Part shown: piece by piece, positions 6,808 through 12,217 of the stretch
Position numbering within the stretch: the first letter of the stretch is position 1
Layout of the letters: every line of letters starts with the position of its first letter
Assembly (NCBI GenBank): GCA_009783115.1
Contig: WRHT01000019.1
Span: 1 to 12,217, forward strand
DNA: 12,217 nt
Source of the DNA: Desulfovibrionaceae bacterium
GTDB taxonomy: Bacteria; Desulfobacterota; Desulfovibrionia; Desulfovibrionales; Desulfovibrionaceae
Direction of reading: 5' to 3'
Translations under genes and position numbers: made by a program
Notes under the pieces: model-generated
Seen by the model: only the letters and a program-made list of their open reading frames with translations
Database searches by the model: none
What the model was told of the DNA's origin: nothing

Positions 6808-8165
6808 GCGGGCGGACACGGATACCGAAATTTCAACTTGAAAAAATTTATGCCGGCGGCAACCTCGAAGCGCCGGAACTGCACCGGCTGGAAAGCCTTG
6901 ATCCCTCATGCCGCATGGGCCGCCGGGGTTTCCTGCTGACCTCGGCTTTGGGGGCCGGGGCCTTGGCCGCGCTGCTTCCGGGCTGCCAGACGCGAAAGGA
7001 TGAGGAAAAAACAGAAGAGCCACAAGCGGCCCTTCCGGAACTGCGGGTGGATATAGCCGACAGCCTGGCCGCGCATCACATCGGCATACCCGCCCTGGCC
7101 TTCCATCCTGACGGCGGACTGCTGGCGTCAGGCTCGAACGATCAGACGGTCAAGCTCTGGTCCATACCTGAAGGCAAACTGCTGCATACGCTCGATGAAC
7201 ATGACTCCATCGTGGATTCGGTGCTTTTCACCCCGGATGGGAAGCTGCTGATTTCCGGCTCCCATGACGGCACGATCAAACTTTGGCCCGCGCCTTTCAC
7301 CCAAGCGCAGACCACTCTGTCAGCAGGACCCAACAGGAGTCTCTCTCTGGCCGTCAGCCCGGACGGCGCTTTCCTGGCCTCAAGCGTTCTCCGCCTCAAG
7401 GACACAATCCGGCTCTGGTCCCTGCCCGCCGGGAATATGCTTAAAGAAATGGAAACAGAGAGTGGGGTCAACGGCTTGGCCTTCAGCCCGGATAGCGCAA
7501 TGCTGGCGTATGGCGGAAACAACGTGGATCCCGCCGTCAGCCTGTTGTCTGTGCCATCGGGGGAATTGGTCGCCCGCTGGACGCTCGAAAACGGCCGGCA
7601 CGGCTTTCCGTCCTTCAGCCCGGACGGCAAACTGCTTGCCGTCTTCGGAGGAGGCGGACTGGATCTTCTGGAGATGCCCTCGGGCAAGGCGCTGGCGGAT
7701 CTTGACCGGAAGCGCGATATCGGCCTTCGCCAAACAATCTTCAGTCCTGACTGGGAATGGCTGGCGAGTGCCTCGGACGATGGAGTATTGCTGCTGCGTA
7801 AACCTTTTGTCAAAGCGGATCTGGATCTCAAGGGGCACAAAGGGATCCGTTCCCTCGCCTTCAGCAAAGACAGCCGTTTTCTGGCCTCCGGGGGGGACGG
7901 CGGCCGCCTCCGCGTCTGGGAGATGCTGACGCCTGGCGATCCTCCGGCCAGGCTCCGGGCCGCCCTTTTTGATCCTGAAGCCATGAAAAAAAATACCTCC
8001 GTTCAGTACGGCAACCGGGCGGATCAAGGCGTTTTCAGCGGCCGTTGCGGCGAACCTTTGCCGGCGGGCGCGATCTGCACCTGCAACTGCGTTTCCGGCA
8101 AATATACGCCGCCTGTGCCTGTTTGCACCTGTGACAAGATATGCACCTGCGTGCCGGTTAAATAA
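6804..8165 (+). CDS. Tat-exported WD40-propeller lipoprotein with 8-cysteine C-terminal tail (copy 1)
   Basis: The 453-residue protein has four parts. Residues 1-38 are a hydrophilic extension (KFQLEKIYAGG, then PELHRLESLDPSCRMG). A twin-arginine signal follows, GRRGFLL (39-45), with a hydrophobic stretch and lipobox LPGC (cysteine 61). Residues about 88-387 are a WD40-like propeller; I count seven blades, each with an F-S/T/H-P-D-G type turn and a strand such as VKLW, IKLW, IRLW or LRVW. The tail (about 399-453) reads QYGNRADQGVFSGRCG, PLPAGAICTCNCVSG, a short Pro-rich spacer and CTCDKICTCVPVK, with cysteines 415, 425, 427, 429, 441, 443, 447 and 449. The tail is kept almost unchanged in copy 2. 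I infer that the radical-SAM enzyme encoded just upstream, with overlapping codons, modifies it. Alternatives are a metal-binding tail or disulfide-linked anchor. I do not recognise a named family for the whole protein. Confidence 0.9.
   Translation: MSGRTRIPKFQLEKIYAGGNLEAPELHRLESLDPSCRMGRRGFLLTSALGAGALAALLPGCQTRKDEEKTEEPQAALPELRVDIADSLAAHHIGIPALAFHPDGGLLASGSNDQTVKLWSIPEGKLLHTLDEHDSIVDSVLFTPDGKLLISGSHDGTIKLWPAPFTQAQTTLSAGPNRSLSLAVSPDGAFLASSVLRLKDTIRLWSLPAGNMLKEMETESGVNGLAFSPDSAMLAYGGNNVDPAVSLLSVPSGELVARWTLENGRHGFPSFSPDGKLLAVFGGGGLDLLEMPSGKALADLDRKRDIGLRQTIFSPDWEWLASASDDGVLLLRKPFVKADLDLKGHKGIRSLAFSKDSRFLASGGDGGRLRVWEMLTPGDPPARLRAALFDPEAMKKNTSVQYGNRADQGVFSGRCGEPLPAGAICTCNCVSGKYTPPVPVCTCDKICTCVPVK
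6828..6986 (+). repeat. 5' module of WD40 gene copy 1 (leader extension plus Tat/lipobox), near-duplicate of 8202-8360
   Basis: Codons 9-61 of copy 1 align without gaps to codons 9-61 of copy 2. The segment encoding DPSCRMGRRGFLLTSALG to the lipobox is identical in protein and differs at only a few silent positions in DNA, while the propeller between the two conserved ends has diverged much more. Confidence 0.85.
7998..8162 (+). repeat. 3' module of WD40 gene copy 1 (cysteine-rich tail), near-duplicate of 9357-9557
   Basis: The last 55 codons of copy 1 match the end of copy 2 except for a 14-residue insertion there. All eight cysteines align, and the final CTCDKICTCVPVK is identical and differs by one silent base. 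Confidence 0.85.
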
Positions 8166-8177
8166 CGGAGCGTGTTT

Positions 8178-9560
8178 ATGCGTGAAAAAACAGGGATGCC
8201 GCGCTTTCAGCTGGAAAAAATTTATGACGGCGGCCACCGCGAAGAACCGGAACTGCACCGGCTGGAAGGCCTTGATCCCTCCTGCCGCATGGGCCGCCGG
8301 GGCTTCCTGCTGACCTCGGCCCTGGGGGCCGGAGCCTTGGCCGCGCTGCTTCCGGGCTGCCAGGCGCAGGAAGAGAAGAAGGAAGAGACACAAGCGGCCC
8401 TTCCGGAACTGCGGGTGGACATAAACAATGACCTGAAGGCGCATCGCAGTCTGGTAAGGGCCCTGGCCTTCCATCCTGGCGGCTCGCTCCTGGCCTCAGG
8501 TTCAGGAGACGCAACGGTCAAGTTCTGGTCCATGCCGGAGGGCAAACTGCTGCGAGCCAGCAATGAATATTCCCTTACCGTATCGGCGCTGTTCACCCCG
8601 GATGGGGAGTTGCTCGTTTCCTGTTCTCTGAACAACCAGATCAAACTTTGGGCGCCGCCTTTCGCCAAAGCTCAAACCACCCTGAAAGCGCGGGGGTACA
8701 TAGGATCTTTCGCCATCAGCCCGGACGGCAAGCTCCTGGCGTCAATTTCCATGGATGGCGCCACCAAGCTCTGGGAGCTGCCCTCCGGAGAACTGCTGAA
8801 AGAAACGGAAAACAACCATCATGCGCAAAGCCTGGCATTTACTCCGGATGGGGAGATCTTGGCTTGCGGCGAAGGCAAGCATGAAGCTGTCAGTCTGTAC
8901 TCCATGCCCTCGGGAAAACTGCTCCGGCGCTGCGCGGACAAGGTGATTAATCCCTCTCTCCTGGCCTTCAGCCCGGACGGCACGCTCCTGGCCGCGCGCG
9001 GAGGAGACAACCTGTACCTTTTGGAAATGCCCGAGGGCAAGACATACGCGAAGCTGGGCGAGGAATATAAAATAGGCGGCGGCCCGGCTTTCAGTCCTGA
9101 TGGAAAATGGCTGGCGGTGGGTTCGGAAGCCGAAGTGTTGTTGCTTCCCAAGCCCTTTACCAGGCCGGGACTGGTTCTTCAAGGACATGCCGAGCGAATC
9201 GCGGCCCTGGCCTTCAGTAAGGACAGCCGCCTTCTGGCCTCCGGAGACGATGACGGACACATCCGCGTCTGGGAGATGCCCGGCGAAGCCCCGGAGGATA
9301 ACCCGGCCAGGCTACGGGCCGTTCTTTTTGACCCTGGGATTATTGGTAAAGATACCTACGTTCAGTACGGCAGCCAGGCGGATCAGAGCGTTTTTAGCGG
9401 CCGTTGCGGCGACCCTTTGCCGGCGGGCGCTACCTGCGCCTGCAACTGTGTTTCCGGCAGATACAGCCCCCCGTCGCCCTCAAGAGTGCCGCCGTCTCGT
9501 CCTTCAGGCGGCGCTATTTGCACCTGCGACAAGATATGCACCTGCGTGCCGGTTAAATAG
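8178..9560 (+). CDS. Tat-exported WD40-propeller lipoprotein with 8-cysteine C-terminal tail (copy 2)
   Basis: This is a tandem paralogue of the preceding gene, 460 residues, with the same order of parts: extension MPRFQLEKIYDGG and PELHRLEGLDPSCRMG, twin-arginine GRRGFLL, lipobox LPGC (cysteine 61), seven WD40-like blades (about 88-385) and a cysteine-rich tail. Tail cysteines are 410, 420, 422, 424, 448, 450, 454 and 456. The spacer between the two cysteine clusters is 14 residues longer than in copy 1 and rich in Pro, Ser and Arg. I chose the ATG at 8178, because GGAG lies 7 bases upstream and it puts cysteine 61 at the same position as in copy 1; an in-frame GTG at 8172 is possible. It starts 12 bases after copy 1 stops. 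Identical ends with a diverged propeller suggest two lipoproteins sharing one modification and export route but recognising different partners. The partners are unknown. Confidence 0.9.
   Translation: MREKTGMPRFQLEKIYDGGHREEPELHRLEGLDPSCRMGRRGFLLTSALGAGALAALLPGCQAQEEKKEETQAALPELRVDINNDLKAHRSLVRALAFHPGGSLLASGSGDATVKFWSMPEGKLLRASNEYSLTVSALFTPDGELLVSCSLNNQIKLWAPPFAKAQTTLKARGYIGSFAISPDGKLLASISMDGATKLWELPSGELLKETENNHHAQSLAFTPDGEILACGEGKHEAVSLYSMPSGKLLRRCADKVINPSLLAFSPDGTLLAARGGDNLYLLEMPEGKTYAKLGEEYKIGGGPAFSPDGKWLAVGSEAEVLLLPKPFTRPGLVLQGHAERIAALAFSKDSRLLASGDDDGHIRVWEMPGEAPEDNPARLRAVLFDPGIIGKDTYVQYGSQADQSVFSGRCGDPLPAGATCACNCVSGRYSPPSPSRVPPSRPSGGAICTCDKICTCVPVK
8202..8360 (+). repeat. 5' module of WD40 gene copy 2, near-duplicate of 6828-6986
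   Basis: Second copy of the region encoding the N-terminal extension, Tat motif and lipobox. Both copies share the F-Q-L-E-K-I-Y-x-G-G and P-E-L-H-R-L-E motifs and the whole signal region. Confidence 0.85.
9357..9557 (+). repeat. 3' module of WD40 gene copy 2 (cysteine-rich tail with longer spacer)
   Basis: Second copy of the tail module. It keeps the SGRCG, PLPAGA, C-x-C-N-C-VSG and CTCDKICTCVPVK elements but has a longer Pro/Ser/Arg spacer between the two cysteine clusters. Confidence 0.85.
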
Positions 9561-9565
9561 CGGCA

Positions 9566-10366
9566 ATGGAAAAGAGCATGCGACCGGCCATTGCCCTGGC
9601 GCTTTTGTGCCTCGCGCCGGCTGCGTATTCTTGTGCCGCGATGGACGAACGGCGGATTCCGGTGGAGGATCTGGCGCGCGCCATGACGCTTCGCTACCAG
9701 GAACGTACGCCTTCCCAATGGTTTGAGCGCGGTCCCGGCATTGTCGGCGTATTGCCCGGAGGGACCGGCTACGATTCAAAAGCGCAACGCGGCGTGGCGC
9801 TTACGCTGGACGCTTGCGGCGGCAAAACGGATATGCGTATAATTGCCTTGCTCCGCGATCTGCGCATCCCCGCGGCCATCTTTGTCACCAACCCCTGGCT
9901 GCGCGGGAACGCCGATCTGGCCGCCGATCTCGCAGCCGATCCTCTCTTCAGCCTGGAGGCGCACGGCGCGCGGCATAAGCCCGCCTCCGTGGCCGGACGG
10001 ACGGCGCACGGCATCCCCGGCACGGCCAATATCGCGTCCCTGGTGGATGAAGTGGAAAGCAACGCCCGGGCCATCGCCGCCGTCACCGGCAAAAGGCCGC
10101 GCTGGTACCGTTCCGGCGCGGCCTTTTATGACGATGTGGCCTTGCTGGTCATCCGGGACTTGGGATTTTCCGTGGCCGGATTCTCCATCAGCGCGGATCA
10201 GGGGGGGGCCTTGCCCGCAAAAACCGTGGCCCGGCTGCTTCTCTCGGCCAAAGACGGCGACATTCTGCTGATCCACGTCAACCGCCCCGAAAGCGACGTC
10301 TACGAGGGCTTAAAGGAAGCCTTGCCCCAAATGACCGCGGCGGGAATAAAGTTCGTGGCCCTGTGA
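9566..10366 (+). CDS. Secreted polysaccharide deacetylase-like (NodB homology) protein
   Basis: The 266-residue protein has an N-terminal signal peptide (MRPAIALALLCLAPAAYSCAA; peptidase I cleavage near residue 25 is most likely, since AYSC is a poor lipobox). The rest is a carbohydrate esterase 4 type domain that would remove acetyl groups from a polysaccharide or glycan outside the cytoplasm. Visible motifs are VALTLDACGG (77-86; Asp82 as catalytic or metal aspartate), EAHGARH (His133 and His137, the H-x3-H metal pair), RWYRSGAAF (179-187) and ILLIHVNRP (233-241; His237 as late catalytic histidine). The LTLDACGG form replaces the more common TFDDGP but keeps the aspartate. The start at 9566 is 6 bases after the second WD40 stop; an ATG at 9578 is also possible. 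It is probably the last gene of the operon. Its glycan substrate and tie to the WD40 lipoproteins are unknown. Confidence 0.85.
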   Translation: MEKSMRPAIALALLCLAPAAYSCAAMDERRIPVEDLARAMTLRYQERTPSQWFERGPGIVGVLPGGTGYDSKAQRGVALTLDACGGKTDMRIIALLRDLRIPAAIFVTNPWLRGNADLAADLAADPLFSLEAHGARHKPASVAGRTAHGIPGTANIASLVDEVESNARAIAAVTGKRPRWYRSGAAFYDDVALLVIRDLGFSVAGFSISADQGGALPAKTVARLLLSAKDGDILLIHVNRPESDVYEGLKEALPQMTAAGIKFVAL

Positions 10367-10481
10367 TTGCAATTTCAACAGGCGCGGGCGGAATGCCGGG
10401 GGGTTGCAGGTATTTACGCGGAAGCGTATGAAAAAAGCATCTTCGCCCCATCCACCGGGTTGTCCCGCTTAACATGCCGCT

Positions 10482-10502
10482 CGGCCATAAAAAACATGGC
10501 CG
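10482..10502. repeat. Inverted repeat upstream of the flavin reductase-rubredoxin gene
   Basis: CGGCCAT and ATGGCCG form a perfect 7-base stem around a 7-base A-rich loop. It ends 15-16 bases before the AAGGAG ribosome site of the next gene. No T-run follows on the plus strand, so it is not a standard terminator; it could be an operator or a leader hairpin. Elsewhere in the gap between 10367 and 10523 I see no convincing promoter or terminator. Confidence 0.45.
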
Positions 10503-10532
10503 GCGCAATAAGTTAAAAAAGGAGTGTATGCA

Positions 10533-11174
10533 ATGGATGTTAAAGCCCTATACCGCTTTTCCTATGGTTTATATGTAGTGGGCGTAAAAACCCCCAGCGG
10601 TTTTGGAGGTTGCGTCGTGGACGCCGTGGCCCAAGTGTCTTCCGGGACCCCTCCCTGTATAATCCTCTCAAGTATGAAGGCTAATTACACCAACGAGCGC
10701 ATTAAAGCCGAAAAAGAATTCACCCTTTCCGTACTTTCCGAGAACAGCGATCCCTTTGTCGTGGCCAACTTCGGCTTTCAATCGTCGCGCACGGAAAACA
10801 AATGGCCCAATGTGCCGCATGACTTCAAAGACGGTCTGCCGGTGCTGAAAGAAGCCGCCGCCTGGGCGCGTTGCCGCGTGACGGAAGCGACGGAGCTTTC
10901 CACGCACACCTTGTTTCTCTGCGAAGTCACGGACGCGTGGGATGGCGCGGCGGAAGCCCAACCGCTCATTTATGGAGATTATCAAAAAACCATGAAAAAC
11001 GCGGCGCTGGAAGCGTTTAACGCCTTCAAGGCCAGCGGCGACGCGCCTAAAGCGATGCCTGCGCCGCGTTGCTCCATCTGCAATTACACTTACGCCGCCG
11101 GGACGCCCTTTGATAAACTCCCGCCCAGCTGGAAATGCCCAATATGTGGGGCAGGCAAAGAGAAATTTAATTAA
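10533..11174 (+). CDS. hrb: Flavin reductase-rubredoxin fusion (Hrb-like high-molecular-weight rubredoxin)
   Basis: The 213-residue protein joins an FMN-binding flavin reductase-like domain (about 3-165; [52 protein letters not shown]) to a C-terminal rubredoxin (177-213) with C180-x2-C183 and C202-x2-C205 holding one iron. Such fusions are known as Hrb, which passes electrons from NAD(P)H through FMN to flavodiiron proteins that remove O2 or nitric oxide in anaerobes. The rubredoxin is shortened: only 18 residues separate the two cysteine pairs, where about 29 is usual, and the conserved Gly after the first pair is Asn (CNYTY). I chose the ATG at 10533, 8 bases after AAGGAG; a GTG at 10524 lies within that site. 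No flavodiiron partner is in the window. Electron partner is inferred from the family. Confidence 0.88.
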   Translation: MDVKALYRFSYGLYVVGVKTPSGFGGCVVDAVAQVSSGTPPCIILSSMKANYTNERIKAEKEFTLSVLSENSDPFVVANFGFQSSRTENKWPNVPHDFKDGLPVLKEAAAWARCRVTEATELSTHTLFLCEVTDAWDGAAEAQPLIYGDYQKTMKNAALEAFNAFKASGDAPKAMPAPRCSICNYTYAAGTPFDKLPPSWKCPICGAGKEKFN

Positions 11175-11188
11175 AGCCGGCCCCGGCT
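11175..11188. terminator. Short GC hairpin right after the Hrb-like gene
   Basis: AGCCGG-CC-CCGGCT starts at the base after the stop codon and can fold into a 5-base-pair stem with a 4-base loop. The following bases are TATATGATATG, not a T-run, so it is at best a weak terminator or an RNA-stabilising end. Confidence 0.35.
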
Positions 11189-11258
11189 ATATGATATGTC
11201 CACATCAGGGTAGACAACGTAAATAAGCCCCCTCGCCTGAAGGGAGAAAAAATCCATT

Positions 11259-11579
11259 ATGAAAAAAACCTACACGAAAAGGGAACTCGAAAGACTCATT
11301 GACGCCGCTTTTAAACCCGAAGACATCCAAGCCATCGCCCAGGAATTTTTCAGCCGGGACCTCAGCATGCCGGAGGCCGTCTCCATATTCAAAACCCATG
11401 GCCCGGAGTTTGCCGCCGGCATGGTCGCGGGCGGCATGGAGGCCATCAAGTCAAAGCTCATCGAACTATACGGACAGCCCAAGCGAACGAAGCAGGAGAC
11501 CCCAAACGACAAAACGGCCGTAATCCTGACCATGCCTCCCCTGTCATCTTCAAAATCCCTCGTGGAAAACAGCGGCTGA
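11259..11579 (+). CDS. Small hypothetical protein, function unknown
   Basis: This 106-residue, mostly polar protein is not recognised. Residues 1-70 look helical and amphipathic (RELERLIDAAF, PEDIQAIAQEFFSRDLSMPEAVSIF, EFAAGMVAGGMEAIKSKLIELYG). The C-terminal 35 residues look disordered (KRTKQETPNDK and SSSKSLVENSG). There is no signal peptide, membrane helix or cysteine. The ATG at 11259 has GGGAG about 12 bases upstream, which is further than usual. It lies 84 bases after the Hrb-like gene on the same strand and may share its transcript. The early part is plausible coding sequence; the tail could be a frameshifted or degenerate end. Confidence 0.55.
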   Translation: MKKTYTKRELERLIDAAFKPEDIQAIAQEFFSRDLSMPEAVSIFKTHGPEFAAGMVAGGMEAIKSKLIELYGQPKRTKQETPNDKTAVILTMPPLSSSKSLVENSG

Positions 11580-11826
11580 CGAGGCGCATCCTCGCGGCTT
11601 CCTGCCAGGATCTCTGGACAAACTCCACCAGGGAGCGCGTCGCTGGCAAAGCTGATGAGGCGGCGGCTTTCTGCCGTGAATTCGCCCGAAAAACAAATCC
11701 ATCATGCCGGGCGGCCGCCTGACAAAGCATGTCCGAAGCTGGAAATTTCATTTTGAGATAGGGGCGTATATTTTTAGGATATTCGCGCTTACTTTTTGCC
11801 AATAGCGGAATGCAATTCAAATCTGT
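11580..11826. other. Gap of about 250 bases with no supported gene
   Basis: The region lies between the convergent small hypothetical gene and the restriction gene. It holds only open frames with no recognisable motif and has no convincing terminator, RNA gene or repeat. An AT-rich stretch at about 11743-11800 precedes the res stop codon. Confidence 0.4.
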
Positions 11827-12217
11827 CTACAACGTCTGCATCACGTCAAGCAGGCTCTTATAGCTGTCCACATTATAGTACTTGACGCCAGTAGTGGAAA
11901 AATCATTGAACAGCTTTTTGGCGCACGAGATTTTTGCCTGCTCAATCGGGCGCAAGTGCAGGCTGTCCATTGTGCCTTTTGTTTCCGCGATAAAGAAAAT
12001 ATGCTTTACCGTGCCGCGTTTGAACGCTATCGCCCAATCCGGCGAATAGTTGCCCACGGGTGTAGGTATATAAAAGCCTCTGGGGCCTCGCGGCAGCTTG
12101 GCGTATACAACGACCTCATCAGCGGCGTCCACGTCTTCGGCGAATCTTCGCTCAATGCTGTCTGTAGGTACGCCGTCCGTGAACACATAATCCTGGATTG
12201 ATTTTTTCGCCTTGAAT
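11827..12217 (-). CDS. res: Type III restriction enzyme Res subunit, C-terminal nuclease domain (5' part beyond window)
   Basis: About 130 codons are visible on the minus strand, open to the right edge; the open frame includes AKKSIQDYVFTDGVPTDSIERRFAED before the first internal GTG, so that GTG is not the start. Type III Res subunits are large SF2 helicase-nucleases (about 900-1000 residues) that work with a Mod methyltransferase. This end matches their C-terminal nuclease domain: VVYAKLP followed by GFYIPTPVGNYSPDWAIAF and FFIAETKG, which hold the P-D...E-x-K catalytic set, then LRPIEQAKISCAKKLF and VKYYNVDSY. The segment LPRGPRGFYIP has three or four more residues than the usual LP-GFxIP. 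The helicase part and Mod gene would lie to the right of the window, so whether the gene is intact cannot be judged. Confidence 0.88.
   Translation of the reverse strand, partial: FKAKKSIQDYVFTDGVPTDSIERRFAEDVDAADEVVVYAKLPRGPRGFYIPTPVGNYSPDWAIAFKRGTVKHIFFIAETKGTMDSLHLRPIEQAKISCAKKLFNDFSTTGVKYYNVDSYKSLLDVMQTL

Noticed and set aside
7380..8474. 364-codon open frame on the minus strand
   Set aside because: It spans the junction of the two WD40 genes in antisense and mirrors their repeats; no family features.
6828..9557. Repeated modules considered as a mobile element or CRISPR-like repeat
   Set aside because: Only two copies, in frame inside homologous genes; they reflect gene duplication, with no transposase or spacer pattern.
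10420..10431. Small inverted repeat ACGC-GGAA-GCGT as a terminator after the deacetylase gene
   Set aside because: A four-base stem without a T-run is too weak to call.
11458..11820. 120-codon open frame on the minus strand
   Set aside because: No recognisable domain; it overlaps the small plus-strand gene and most of the gap, and its composition gives no support.

Overview
The window is a GC-rich bacterial segment of tightly packed genes. I would place it in or near the Desulfovibrionaceae (sulfate-reducing Desulfobacterota), as an inference. The reasons are the gene mix: a TRAP-type binding protein, a flavoprotein fused to a rubredoxin with a shortened loop, and a SPASM radical-SAM enzyme. 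No rRNA or other phylogenetic marker is present. No tRNA, CRISPR array, insertion sequence or phage gene was seen.

The left part (1-5291) is all on the minus strand. In transcription order it holds: a secreted phospholipase-D-family nuclease (5291-4752); an arsenic module of ArsR repressor and ArsM arsenite methyltransferase (4677-3483) behind a near-consensus promoter with an embedded palindromic operator; and a four-gene export or metal-handling cassette (3379 to the left edge). That cassette is a secreted cysteine-rich DUF2318 protein, an FtsX/MacB-type permease, a LolD-type ATPase and a DctP-like periplasmic binding protein cut by the window edge. DUF2318, permease and ATPase together resemble the accessory genes found beside the P19/Ftr1 iron-uptake system, but P19 and Ftr1 are absent here and no DctQ/DctM partner is visible.

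The middle part (5416-10366) is a plus-strand operon and is the most interesting region. A radical-SAM/SPASM enzyme overlaps by four bases the first of two tandem paralogues. Each paralogue has a conserved N-terminal extension, a twin-arginine lipoprotein signal, a seven-bladed WD40-like propeller and a strongly conserved C-terminal tail with eight cysteines in C-x-C patterns. A polysaccharide deacetylase-like gene follows directly. I infer that the radical-SAM enzyme modifies the cysteine-rich tails in the cytoplasm before Tat export, giving a RiPP-like modification carried on a large folded lipoprotein rather than on a short peptide.

The right part holds an Hrb-like flavin reductase-rubredoxin fusion (plus strand), a small unrecognised protein, about 250 bases with no supported gene, and the C-terminal end of a type III restriction (Res) subunit on the minus strand running off the right edge.
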